A DNA stretch of 64,000 nt from Hofstenia miamia (taxonomy: Eukaryota; Xenacoelomorpha; Acoela): NCBI GenBank assembly GCA_004352715.1, contig SCFE01000034.1, forward strand, positions 588,563-652,562. The letters run 5' to 3'. Below, one piece after another: positions 1 to 14,200 of this stretch (within the stretch, counting starts at the first letter, position 1; each line of letters opens with the position of its first letter). Both the position numbers and the translations under genes were made by a program. The notes under the pieces were generated by a model, which was not told the DNA's origin, made no database searches, and saw only the letters and a program-made list of their open reading frames with translations.

Positions 1-172
1 TCCATTTTTCATGCAATAATTACTCTACCACACGTATTCTTTGTTTGACAAAAATTAGATAGATGTCTTTCGAAATTTCTGTTGTCATTATTAATTAGTT
101 ATGATGATCGTTAATTATTTGCGAAATTCATTTAATGCTGTTAAAAATCCATATTTATTGTCGAAGTTTTAG

Positions 173-363
173 TCATTACCGATTGAGATATAAACGCATG
201 GAGGACAATAAACATCAGTGGATTACTAAAGAAAATATCAAAGTCAATGACACCCTTACGGGATTGGTGGAGAATGCAATCTACGATGTTATCGTGTATG
301 CCGTGAATAGTCAGGGATATGGGGACGCTTCTAATCAACTGAGAATTAAATTTTCTGACGGAG
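173..363 (+). CDS. Lar: LAR exon: C-terminal part of an FN3 domain
   Basis: First exon of the receptor visible in the window. After acceptor TTTTAG it reads HYRLRYKR, the usual FN3 C-strand pattern, and ends in the F-G strand motif [17 protein letters not shown]. It enters with one base of a codon and leaves in phase 1 at donor GTATGC. The N-terminal half of this FN3 is in an upstream exon outside the window. Confidence 0.85.
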
Positions 364-1294
364 GTATGCAATTTAATGTATATTTATTCCAAATTTGCTT
401 GTAATTTTTCATCATCATTTTGTCATCTTTTAAACGTCTAACGTGGTTGCAAAGACACTTTTCATAATATTCATGTAGAAAATTTAGTTAATCATGAAGA
501 ATGTTATTAAAATTCGATAGTAAATTTGAAATTTATTGCTACTTATACATTGAGTCTCATTATTTACTTTAAATCATATAGAATCTAACCATAACCAAAG
601 GTATTCCAATAGTCTCGATTTCATTAATCAGACATTTGCTACATTTTTTATTTAAAAGTGATGCTGTAAATAGCGTGAATTTCAATTTTTATTTCACCTT
701 TTAATTCAAATACATTTATTACTATTATAGATAAATCTGATGTCGACAATCACACCGGTAGTATAAATGTATTTATTCATCAATAATTGTGAGCAGCCTG
801 TACACATTAAATGAATTTAGTTACTAATTACCTGCTTATATTTGAACATTAATACTGCATGGAGTCCATACATAATATGTTACGCCATCTATTGTGCAAA
901 ATAGGACGTCTAATTTTTGTTTTGAAAATAGCATGCTTTTAAAACTAACTGTTCTAATATTAAACGTGCCTTTATCATGATTTAATGAATGAGTTTTAAG
1001 CAAATTATATTATAACATACTCTATAAATTAAATTTGTAAATATAGAAGTTTTAGTGTTTTTCATAATATGCCAAAAGTTAAAAAAGGCGCCCCGTTTAA
1101 ATGTTGTATATATAAAACTTTTTTTGACAAACCTAGAACTTATAGATAACAAATTAGACCCCTATTCCAAATGCGTAATGTAAAATTTTTGGATAGAATG
1201 AATGATTCTGGCTTTCCATCAAAAAAGGCGCTGGATACAATGGAAAATCGGAAATGCTGGCGGTGGATACAAATCCCATAGTATCTAGAGTCCG

Positions 1295-1327
<33 letters not shown>

Positions 1328-1511
1328 NNNNNNNNNNNNNNNNNNNNNNNNNNNNNNNNNNNNNNNNNNNNNNNNNNNNNNNNNNNNNNNNNNNNNNNNN
1401 NNNNNNNNNNNNNNNNNNNNNNNNNNNNNNNNNNNNNNNNNNNNNNNNNNNNNNNNNNNNNNNNNNNNNATTGTGTCCAGACTTTATGACCACCCTTTAT
1501 ATATACACATG

Positions 1512-1548
<37 letters not shown>

Positions 1549-1771
1549 CGTCCGTAAACTCTGGACGCATGAAAATTAGCTATTTTTCAATGTAGGCTTT
1601 AAAATTATTTAAATTTTGTTGCATTCATAACTGAAGGATTGTCACAATGGATAATAGCAGATGAATTGAAACATCTAATGTACTTCATCAGGGCAGAATT
1701 TCACTTGTTTAAACAGTGGATTAGGAAATTTAATTGTGTCCAGACTTTATGACCACCCTTTATATATACAC

Positions 1772-1813
<42 letters not shown>

Positions 1814-3374
1814 TTATGTAAGTATATATATGTATGCATATATTTTTGTATGTTTATGTATATATGTTTTTAAATACATTCGGTGTACACTTATTAACAT
1901 TCCGAATAATTTTTTAAATGCTAATTCACAGGATTGATTTATTCACTAAATTGAACTCATTGTAGCTTAGAGTTGACTGATTTTTCCTCCCCTTTAATCC
2001 GCTTTCGTTTAATTTTTTAAATTTAATATTTTTTTTCATCCGTGAACTACTGGTATATTCAAATATTGCACCATTTTTTAACTTTTACTCCATTGACAAT
2101 AGAAAACGTTGCATGTACATGTACATGCAATTCATTGGTTTCTCATTGTTCATCTATTATAACATCTATTCCCGTTTTTTGTTATAGTAGGCAACGTTAT
2201 TAAGTTTGAATAATAATGAGCAGACTCCGTTCATTATAAAATTGCTTCCAACCTTGGAAGCGACGCGATGTTTTCCTGCCAAATCAGGATTTAAGCAATG
2301 TCGGCTAAGAGTTATTGAAAATTATATGTAGGTAAAATATTTTCGATTTATTCTGACTAAAAATGAGTTTTTATTCGATAGTCAACAATATCGTAATTAT
2401 TCGAATGTTTTTACCATTAAGTTTTAGATTTAAATTGAAATGATATATTATGAATACTAAAGTCACATAGACATATGCAATGGCGTGTTGTTGGTGATTG
2501 GGATTATCTACCCGGGTCTGGACGGGTAATAGAAAGTCGGATAATTTATCTGAAAGCGCTTGCGTTGCCAATTACATTTGTTATTAACATATTGATATAT
2601 ACATTTATTTACTAAGTTTGAACTTGATAATACTTTAGTCGCTGTTGCTGTACCTTATATTGATGCAAAAGCGATTTCCCCGCATTCAATCCGTGTTGTT
2701 TGGAAGAAACCGTTGCTTGTTAAAACCCAAGACATTCTGAAGTTTGAAGTTAAAGTGGTAAAATTAATAGGAGAAGACTCTCCCATTTCGTTGCATATCA
2801 ATCCGAACCAATACGATGCTGAGATACCTAATTTGGAACCTAACACTGACTACGGGGTTTCAATAGTAATATATGACAGGGATCGTCGTGAAGGTCCAGA
2901 AAGTGAAGTCGTTTCTGTGAGAACAGCCGAAGCAGGTAAAATAAATGCGAAACTCATGCATGAATAATTTGCGTGATTTCTATTAGTACCCTGTTTATTC
3001 CTTGAGATCGAATACATTTTTTCCACAAAATTTAATTAATAATTTCCCTTCATCTCGTCATATATTTTATTCAAAAATACAAACCATCACTAAAACAAAT
3101 TCAAATGGTGAAATCAAAGCCTTAGTAAGATTTTGCTTAGTATTCGTGCTCTGTGGACTAAATGCTTAAGGCAAGACATGGGCTGCTCTTGAGTCGCGAA
3201 TTATTTCACAAGCTGTAGTTGATTTTTTCACTCTAATTGATTTTGATTTTTTTTTCTGCGACAATTCCTTTTTCTTAAATATCAAAAATTTCGAAAGACA
3301 ACATTTTGAAGACACATCAAAAATAAAAAATAAATATTTATTTGTGTTCTAAATATATGCATACAGATTCTCGC

Positions 3375-3421
<47 letters not shown>

Positions 3422-5182
3422 GGCGTTTCATAATTCACAACGACTTTCCAAAAATATGTTTATTAAACAGAACTATACACATGTACAAAACGAAAAAATG
3501 TTATGCATTAAAAAGATCCACTTGCAATCCACACTTTTCAATACACATTAATGGAGCGCAATACAGACACAGGCACGTAAGCAAATGCTTGTCGAATCGC
3601 TGTCTTCAATTCTTCTTTAGTTTTCGCCTTTTTCTTCATAATTTTGGGTTTTAACAACCCCCACAATTCGTTATCGTAGGAGGATATATCTGGGATACGT
3701 GGAGGCCAAAGGGTTCGTCCAAATTTACCTAACCAGCGATCTGCGAAATGTCGATTCAGAAATTTCCTTGATTTTGAGGCCGTATGAGCTGGTGCTTCGT
3801 ACTGCTGAAGATGTGAAGAAAGCTAAATGCGTTTATTACTTAGAGCTGGCAAAAATTGTGTGTGCAAAAGTTGAATATAAGAATCGGCTGTTACTGAGCC
3901 CTCTATGAAGAATGGTTCCATCAAGTACTTTGCAGACATCGCTGCCCATGCCATTACTGTTGGTGGATGCTGGGCTATTTGTTCATAGAAATATGGGTTT
4001 GCTTTGCTCCACATGCAGATTTGTGATTCTTTCCCTTCTGAATAAAATGCAAACTCATCACTGAAAAATATTGTCACGACGTGTGGCATTATCGTACTTT
4101 TTCAATATTGCGTGACAAGAAGTTACCTGTGTTTCATAATCAGTTTCACTTAGAAATTGCACTTTTACTGGTTTCCAACTCCTGTAGCCCAGATCTCCTA
4201 GTAATCGTCAAAATGTTGTTCGGGATATTTGGAAAGTAATGAAAAATAATTATTGCTGATTATTGATTTAATTATAAAGAGACCTACCTTAATGATGTTC
4301 CACTGCGATTTATTTGTCACCACTTTCATTAGGACTACCAGGATGATGTTTATCAAGAATAGATCCAATTTGGAATAATTTTTCTGACCACAATTAAATA
4401 TATCGTGTATCAGATGGTTCACACTCAAACCGTTCAAGTAACTTGGTCTTCATTGCTCTTATAGATGAAACAGACTTGTCACTCTCATAATACCATACGG
4501 GGGCAAGAACACGACACTCAATCGTATAGCTGCTCTGGTCAGCCATTTTCACTTATGAACTAAAACAAATATATGAACGTAAAAGATTTAATTATTTAAA
4601 ACATTAAAACAAATACATATATTATGAATAATTATGAATGTATTGTACAGTATAGTAAACGTATATTTGAAAGTCGTTGTGAATTATGAAACGCCCTGTA
4701 TATATAAGGTCTACCGGAAAGTATTTTCAAAATCCAATTATTTATTATTGTCGATAAACTTTATTAAATGTTGTAATTGTGAATAATATTATCCTAAACA
4801 TGTAAGCATATGTTTATTTTATTTTGCATACATTCTGTTTTCTATTTTTATTGTTTGATGTGTATATACAGGCGTAGGAAATTAACTAAGGCAAAGTTTG
4901 TTCAGGTTAGTTTTTAATGTAAAGCATTATTAAACCCATGGCTACTGATAAAGTTCATCTTTAATACTATATAACTAGGTGCGAAATTCTGTCACAACCA
5001 TCATTGTCCCCTCCAATTATCACTTGTTTTCGTTCTTACCAAGATTTTGAGAGTAAAAAATTCAAAAATTAAGAAGATATCAAACAATTACTGGCTAAAT
5101 TTTTCTCATCACAATTAAAAAAACATTTTTCTAAAATGGAATGCACAAATTGCTTACACGCTAGCAGAAATTACAAGGGGTA

Positions 5183-5220
<38 letters not shown>

Positions 5221-8200
5221 TTTATATAAATTTATATCGCAAGAATTCGATCTTAAAACAGGGTTCTAATTATGAGTGTCGAATGTATATGTTTTAGCAT
5301 GACTTTGAAATTTATCATTTAGATATCGCTGTTGTCGTTTTACCCTTTAGAAGATTTTCATATCAGTACAATGGCTTGATTTTTTAAAATTCATTTTAGC
5401 AGTAGACGTGCATAGAAAGTGACTCATACTGTTTAATGTTCTTATGTTGCATTTTGCTAAAATACTACATCACGTGCCAATTTTTTGCTGTAATTTTAAA
5501 TTAACCCAATAGTTTAAGTGAATTAATTTCTGGCAGAGTTTATTGAACATTGACGAATGAGACCTTGCCATCTATCTGCATGTAATGCTGTTTGCTAATT
5601 AAATTGGGTTCTTAAGAATGTATGTAATAAGAAAATGCCCAAATTGCCTTCCTTAGCTATAGCTTAAATGTCTAAACATTAATTTTTGGAATTTTGGCAT
5701 TATAATTTCGCTTGTTGGACGGTTTATGTTGTTTAGCGCCAGATTATCCTCCAATAATTACATACCATGAAAAAGTTGCTTCTACGATGTTAGCATTCTC
5801 CTATGACCAGCCTAAAAATAGCGGGGCTAATGGAAAAATTACATGTTATACCATCTACTATAAATTGCTGTCATACAAGGCTGACCCCATTCAGACCAGT
5901 CCTCCAAACCAAATAAACGGTGTAAAGAGAGAAATTATTACTGATCTTACTTCGAAACGGATAGATTTGAAAGGTTTAAAGCCGTGGTCATGGTATGCTG
6001 TGTGGATGTCCGCCAACACTTCGTCAGAGAGTCCTTTTTCTAAGCCTTACCTGGCGCGAACCGGGGAAGATGGTAAGCGCTGCTCCGATAATCCCTACTA
6101 ACCCCGCTTGTGCATGTTGCATGTAGTGTTGTAGTTTCGCTTGCTTTTATAATCTATTACTAATTTAGTATGACGTCACTCATTTGTTACCTTTCAATTT
6201 GCACTCTTTCTATTTCATCTTAACAACAAAGAGCACCTGAGAAGATTGAAATTTTAAATTTCTATTAATAATATTTGAGAGCTCTGGGATATTTACATGG
6301 AATATTTCGGGTGGCAAACTCTTCCAGTAATTTTTGCCAATTTTTCTACTTCAGGCTAGGTCGAAGTATCACGGAGCTGTTCATCCAGCGCCATAGCAGA
6401 ATCGGCGTAAGGCGGATATTGCATTCTTTCTCATGCTGACCGCTAAGGATTTGAGTGCGAAAAATTACAAGAGTGTTGCAGTGAATTAACATTAAGTGAT
6501 AATGAAAATATTGAGTAGCCCTTTGAATTTTTATAAAATGCATTTTATAACCATAAGTCTTTTATGCCAATGCACCGAAATCACTATCTATTTCAACGAT
6601 ATTGACGGATAACAATCAAAGATATTAAGTTTTTTGAAGAAAAGAATTTCTTTCTATGTTATGTGCAAACACTAGCTCTAATTATATTTGCATATTTCTT
6701 AACGTTCAACTACTTGTTTTATATGTTTTCTATTAGAAATAGTCGAGACATAAATGAAGAGCAAAACACAGTTCGCAATAACACTTTAAACTCTTATTGT
6801 TTTATCGTGAAGTATTAATTTATTCGAATTTGTGCAAAAGCCATTTTTGAAGTGTTACAAAAATATAATAAATGAATAATTTTTTGTGTAGGTATATATT
6901 TATTTTGAGTCTATTTCCGATTTTGTCGACCATTAACTCATCTCATGTGCCCCACAATAGCTGCGCAGAAATCCTTTCTTTTTGTTCACTTAATTGTTAG
7001 ATTGGAGGTGGTTCTTTTTAGTTTTTGTTGCATTTTTTGCTAAAGCTTAACTCCTGTCTTTCTAGTTCCAATGGCTCCACCATCACATATCATGTTGAAG
7101 GCAATTAATGCAACAGCTATTTACATAAAGTGGAAGAATCCAAAAGAGTCAGAATTACGCGGGCTTCTTATTGGAACACAGATTGTTTACAAGGTATTTT
7201 GCTCGATTATATAACAAAATAATATAGGTAGTTTAATACAATTTCTATAATCTAATTTTGTGATATATCCAATGTAAGGGTCTATTTAAAAATGCCATAA
7301 ACAAACTTTAATTTTTGAGCAATGGTTTTTCAACGCTTAGCATGCATTGGACATAATAAAAAAATTTGATTACTCATGTATGTGCTTGTCAAGAACAACA
7401 GCAGTGATATGTAACACTAATTACTGTATGTTGCCAATCAACATTCATTTGTCATTGACACAAAAAACTTAATTTTTATATGATGTCATATGAAACGCCT
7501 TCTCCTACATAGTAAATATCACTACAAGTTCAGCTTGCTCTACATAGGATATTTTTCACAAAAGTTAGCCTTTACCCGTTGCTTAGTATGTGATAACATT
7601 TTAGTTGCTGCTGCTATTAACACTAGTAATTTATGATGAACTAATCCTTTAGGATGTTAATTCAACGGTAGTTATACTTATGTGTCTATTTCTCCTGCAT
7701 GCAATTGCCCTTCGTATTTGCAAATGAATTTTCAATCGAAAATTGACATCATTTAATTGGATTCTCTTAATTGTTGTGTTTTTGTTTTCATTCAACGAAT
7801 GTTTGTTTCCATGATAATTCAACTCACACTATTTATTATTTATTTAATATTTTAGGAGCACATAGAACCGGTTAGTCATTCTGTGTTGTGCATGCTAGTA
7901 TTTCAGTTTTTTTTGCAACGGCACTTTGAAACCCTACAAAATGCTCTCCTGCTTTACTTAAGTTGTACTGTAGACATACATTTAATTCGTCTGATTCAAG
8001 AATTAAGCTTTCAATGCAGCATTGATTTTCAATATGCATTCTGTAAAAATGAATATTTTCAGCAGCTTTTGCTAATTTTCCCATTCTCCTGATAGTTTAT
8101 ATTTGAAAATTGATCATATGTTCGGACTGGTTTCAATTCCCCCCCCTTACTATCCGTTTATCTCAACCTTCGTAACTATGAATCTAGTAAAAGTGCGCAT

Positions 8201-11200
8201 TCGTACTTATTTGATTAGTATTATTATTTTTTGTCAAAGCTAAGAACATAAACTATAGATACTATTGTATAATGAGAGCGCACTGTTGTATTTCAGATGA
8301 ATTTTTTTAGGTTTTAAGTAGGGTTCTGCGAGACCTGATGTTGTGCCAGACTATTTACTCCTACACCAGTTCAATGGTCTCATGTCATAGCTTCTATTTA
8401 GACCAAATAAATTTGCAAAAATTACAAGTAATATCCTGAAATTCGTGGTCCTAGTTTATTCATTTCTAGTCCCTTGAGACTCGATGGTCCCGCAGAGCTC
8501 AAGTCTTAAGACAATGCAACCACAATTTCATAAGATTTAACACCCACTTGAATTTCATGTCACGGAATTGCACACTCGTTGGTTGAAACTATCTATTTGT
8601 AGCTACCAGATCACAGTATTGTTAGTTATTTAAATTTATCATTTTCAATGCAATACATGTATATTTAACCTTTTAAAAATGATCCTCCTAATCAGTTTTC
8701 TTTAAAATTTCATGTGATCCATATTTTTGCATAATTTTTTGCATAATGATGAGAATGTTAGAGTTTTTATTAAATAATAAATCCACTTCAAAAGATAAGC
8801 CCCGTTATTGAAATTTGAGTGCAAAGAGAATTGAATGTAGTCTGCCACTTAAAGAGGCCTCCACTTTGAGGTGAAAATCCATTTTATGGACTTCTTTTCA
8901 AAGCGATCATGTTACTTCACTTGTGTAAAGGCTTCTATTAGCTGGCATGTGGTTCTCGTATAATGACTAAGTATGACAATGAAAGCAGAAGCATTTTGAA
9001 AGCAGATCTATTTCAGAATTGCAATCTACCAGTTTTTTGCGGTATGGTAGGTAATCAAGAAACAAATTAGACAGATTTTGATAACTTTGCCAGACATAAC
9101 TTAAAAATTGTTATATTTATATATCTTTACCTACTTTCTAGAATACAATTATTTATAATCTTACAGTGATCAAGTGTCTAATCAGAATTATTTTCACACT
9201 TGAAATTAGCTAGCAATCCTGCTTCCGGCAGAGCAGATGCTTAATGGTATGTATATAACAAAGGAATTGTAGTAATACTTTTCTTCTTGCCAGAATAACT
9301 CTTTTCTGAATGTCTTCTGGCCGCGTCATTGTTTTTCAAATTTTCTGAATATGAAAATTTATGATTTTGATATATTCTAAAATGTAATTTACATTTTAAA
9401 ATTGAATAGATTTAATTTCCTACATACTTATGCATTTTTAAAATACTTGATTTCAAAAGATTGTTTTGTGCCTCTGAAGTGCCGTAGCATCACGAGTTTC
9501 CGCAATTTTTTGCCAGCACTATATTGGGCTCATACGTTTTTGTTTTGTTAATGTGGTGTTCTTTTTGTTTCCTGTGTATTGAATATTTGAAAAAGTAACA
9601 TATTAATTTGATTAATTTTATACTTGTATTTTAAAATGGAATTTATCAATTTTGAAAGTGTCTTTGCTAAGTTTACCTTACATTAATCTATAAAGTATCC
9701 TTATTTCATGCAAGACATCCAATTTAAATTAGGCTCGAGGTTGTTTTTACGACTTTTTCATTGATTTTGCTTTTGATGTCGGGTGAAATATTTTTAGCGG
9801 TCATCTCATTTTTCAAAATGAAAAATGGACAATTGTATTTTGCATTTTGAATTTTGTTTTAGGTCAGTGGAGAAAAAGTGGATTCGGCAATTGAACGGTA
9901 TGTCAACATTAAAAGTGATTTTCTTCAAAATTTTACATTGGGCAACTTAATTGCTGAAACTAAATATGCTGTCTTTCTCCGAAGTCGAACTTCAAAGGGC
10001 TTTAGTCCTGACAGTGAAGTCAAATATGTGAAGACCACTGCTAAAGGTATGAAATTCCTAACACTGGTTTCTAAGTGACTATTCTGTTATATTTCAGCAT
10101 GAAATTCTATAGAAACAATCTGCTAAGCTTCAATGTTCATACTATACTTTCTTTATTGAGTTTATTTGAAATCAATTGTTTTGTATTTAGACAAGTTATT
10201 TTAACTAATTTTTTTATTTCCAAGGAAGGTCTAAGTGCTAAAGCCATCAATAAGTTTGTTAACTGTATAGTCGTTAATCAAAAACAGCAGTAGGTATATG
10301 TACCTCTGGCTCTATTTATGTTAATAATCAAATTTCGTTCTCAATCGTCAAATTTTTTGTTTTGGAGAGCATACCATTTGTAACATACTCAGTTATTCTC
10401 AGAAACTATTGCAGTCCTGTCTTGATAGGGGTTAAATGTTTATATGTAGTACTAGAAAATTATTTTGAAAGTAAGTCTATTAATATGATCATAAGAGACC
10501 GTTTTGCTTAGATTCAAAAGGAAGTTCCTTTTGTTGTTATGGTTCTTAGGGCTTCTATAATAGTAAAACAGAACATAAGAGGTTTCCTACTTATAAGTTC
10601 TACCTTATGTCTATAACTGCTAAATTTCAATAGAATTGATATAACTTTAAAAATGTTTTTAGTAAGCTAAGAATACAGTTATGCATAACTTCGTTAATCG
10701 AATTTTGCATTGTTGTAGTTTTAGATTAATATACACAGTATGGGTAGAATTAAGTTCCAAACATCCTTAGTAAAGGACTCCCATGGTTGACACCTTTCAA
10801 GTAAGATGGATACAGTCCTTATTGTACTATTTGTCGGAAAGCCTTGAGGAAACACTGGATGGGGACGATCGGTAAGAGTGAAAATAACGCTCTAACTCTT
10901 AACCACTATGTGCAAGTTTTCGGAGCTGAAATATACCAAGCTCTGCATGCTGCTGTCTCAAATTAGTCTTTCTTCCACGCAAGGAGATTCCAAGTGAATT
11001 AAGATAACGTTTCCAAGTTATTCTTCAATTGATATCGATTATGCCGGGCAGATGCCAATTTAAGTACAACTTCAATTTGAAATTACGCTATACTCCAAAG
11101 AACACCTTATATACGATCTTAATAAACGTTCTTTCACTTTCAAATTTGATGAAGCTATCAATAAAAAAATGTGATGAATATTGTGGATATTGTGTAGTAA

Positions 11201-14200
11201 TGATCTTGTCCATCATTTCAACGAGTTTATGTTAGAGAATCAACTTGACCCTAATTACTTTCTCCATCTTACCATGAATGAGTCTAATGTGATCCTAGCG
11301 TTTCAAGACAAAATTATCGAATTTGATAAGACGTTTCTTAATCTAGGTACATGTTCAATACAGCTAGTTCATACAGCTTTTCGTCCGGACACAACAAACA
11401 TGTCGTTTGATTTTGATCAGTCCTTCACAAACATGCAATTTTTTTAAGTTACGGAGTACTTAATGAGAATATTATCAAAGTCTTCATTTCTTCATTAGAT
11501 ACATTAGATAAATTATTTATAAAACATGATAAATAGGTTGACCTCTATGAAACATGTGGGTGTGCGTGTTGATGCAAAATGGAATAACGTTACAGAATAT
11601 TTCTTAAAATTTCTCCCTAAGGAAAATATATAACTTTGTTTTATTCTACGGACAATTCTTTTTAATTTTTGGCATCAAATTTTATAAAATTTTACCTTAA
11701 ATTGCATAAATTCATAATTATTATGATTGATTATCTGCAAAGACCCCTGATATATATTTTTTCTCAAAAATCTGTTATTGGTTAATAATTTGAAGAAACT
11801 TTGCTTCACTATAATGGGGTTTTTTGCAACTTTCTTAAAATTATTACATTTCGGTTAACTTCAATATGTGATTATGTTTAGGGCCTACAGCTCCCGAATA
11901 TTTTGAAGGAGGGTTTAGCAGAGCAAAACAACTAGTTCATTTACAGTGGGAAAAGCCTTCGGACTGGCATTCAAGCAATAAGACTAAATGGCAATATAGA
12001 CTAACCTACAAAGATACAGAAGGCCGTGATTTCAACACAATATTCCTCAATTATAGTGTTACAGAATTCACTCTATCCAGGCTCATACCATCTACTCTTT
12101 ACAAATTCGAATTGCGAGCGATGAATGAACATGGTGTAGGGGAACCAAGATTCGTAGACATGAGAGTTGAAATGGGATGTAAGTATATTTTTCTCAAATT
12201 ACTTTCTCTCATTAAATTTCACATTTTCCGCTAATTTTCATTTCATTTCTGTATATCTTCAGACAAGTATCTATTTTTTAAAAATTTTTAAGCAATAAGT
12301 TTATCCTTTTATTTTTATGTGTGTTATTTCCAAATTAATGCATTTGTTATAGTACCTGGCAAGCCTTTGAATCCAAGAGTGTACATCCTTTCATATCGAA
12401 AAGTTTTGTTCAAATGGAATCCACCGCCACCGCCCTACACTAATTTAATTAATAGCTATGAAATCAGATATGATCTTAATAAGAAGGAAATCACAAAGGT
12501 TAATATCTCTGCTCAATTGCAATATTTCTATTGTGAAGCATTAAAACCTGGATTAACATATAACTTCGAAGTTGCTGCCTGCAATGCTTTAGGGTGTGGA
12601 GAATTTACGGATGCTCAGCCAATTACAACAATGAAAAAAGGTTCGATCTTTATTTACATGACAATGAAAAGATAGTGCAATTTATCAAATTAATTTGTGT
12701 ATAATTAACCCAGTAACTGTTTTTTTATCGCTCGTGCAAATTATATTATCCCTATTTCTACTTGCTTTGCTTTTGAGTAACAAATCGTTTCGTCCACATT
12801 TTTGAACAATTTTTTCCAAGCCTGTTAAGTAATAAATATTAAAAGACATTTACGTGAACACATCTATGTGGTTGGGCCAATCTATGCTAAAACTTATTCT
12901 TGTGCCTGAAGTCCATTCAAATCTGATTTTTTTTCGAAATAGAAATCCGGGTTTTGGTAAAAATATTCAATTTCTTTTTATACCTAGTGTTCAAATAATG
13001 AGGCGGTCTAATGCATTTGCGAACAATTACCACCCTGAAATATTTTGTTTACTAAAGAAAAACTGTGTATTCTCGGCCAGACGCGCCATGCATAAAGTCA
13101 GAAGTTCTCGCGCCGGGTCAGAGCCAGGGCAAAGAATAAGGTCGAAAAAAAACGAGGCAATTCCTTATCTTGTAGTATTTTCAGAATTTAAATATCTACA
13201 TTGGATCGTAAGTTATAAGCGTTTAAAAATGATTTGAGAAAATCATCACCGATTTTTAAAAATTCCTAGTAGAATTTGGGTTAAGTTTTAGCACATTTTC
13301 GCATGTTTTGTGTTAAAGAATGTCTACAAGGATTTCTAAATACCTCTTCCATTTAAATTTTTTAATCTGATATACAATGGCGAACTATTTGTGTTTCCCT
13401 AGCGTTAATGCCTTGTTAAGAGTAATGTTTTGATATGATCGAGCAATTCAATTTTTCACCACCGACCTCGGCTAAACCATTTTGATGAAGAATTGAATGT
13501 TGGAATTGATTATTGTACATCTTAACATTTAAAGAGTATCGGGCTTGTAAAAATGTCAATTACTTTAATGAAATTTTTCTGTTAAATGGTTCTTTGGATT
13601 AATTCAAAATAAAATTAATGCCGATTTAAAAATTTATTTGAATTTTATTAAAGACAATCTTTGGGCGTAACAAGTCATAAATTAATTGCATCAAATTATT
13701 CTATTGCCTTCCCCGCGGACTCCTACGTCATCACTTTTAAAAATCAATTATATTTTGTCCATGTATCATTTTAGGGTTTTTAATGTCTACGTCGGGGAGG
13801 GCTTACTATTATGCTAGTTATGGTAAGTTTTTTTAGAGCTAATCTTCTTTGTCGTTTAACTTAAAATATGAAGTTCTTTTCATTATTTTCGTTAAACTAG
13901 ATTTTTCATAATAAGCCAGATAGTGTTGAATATAAAACTACCCAAAAATATTGCGTTGGAACTCATTTGGCAAGATGTGTTCTCACTATATACGAGTCTC
14001 CAATTCAGAATCAAGTGGCCAATATTTTAACAATTTTTTTTAAAATTTATCTATGCTTTAAAATTACTTACCAATGCCAGGCAATTCTCTAGCCTTAAAT
14101 AAATGTATATGGCAATTTTATGGAATTTTGAATTAAAAAAATTTTTTATTTGATGCTTTTACTTTATTTATTTTATGTATGCATTGGCTTGATTACTTTA

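Larger units (their letters stand above)
364..2638 (+). other. Intron with tandem MITE-like repeats and an assembly gap
   Basis: Intron of the receptor gene. It holds (TA)n tracts at 1298-1327, 1515-1545 and 1777-1805, an N run at 1328-1469, MITE-like copies around 1470-1776, and a perfect 22-bp palindrome at 2109-2130. A slightly GC-richer patch at 2470-2575 is unexplained. No gene is seen. Confidence 0.8.
2936..5736 (+). other. Intron containing a mariner-like relic
   Basis: Intron of the receptor gene. It holds the DD41D mariner-like relic at 3419-4698 inserted at the end of a (TA)n tract (3378-3418), a possible solo mariner-type end at 4707-4730 (GGTCTACCGGAAAGT), and another (TA)n tract at 5181-5218. 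Nothing else recognisable. Confidence 0.8.
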
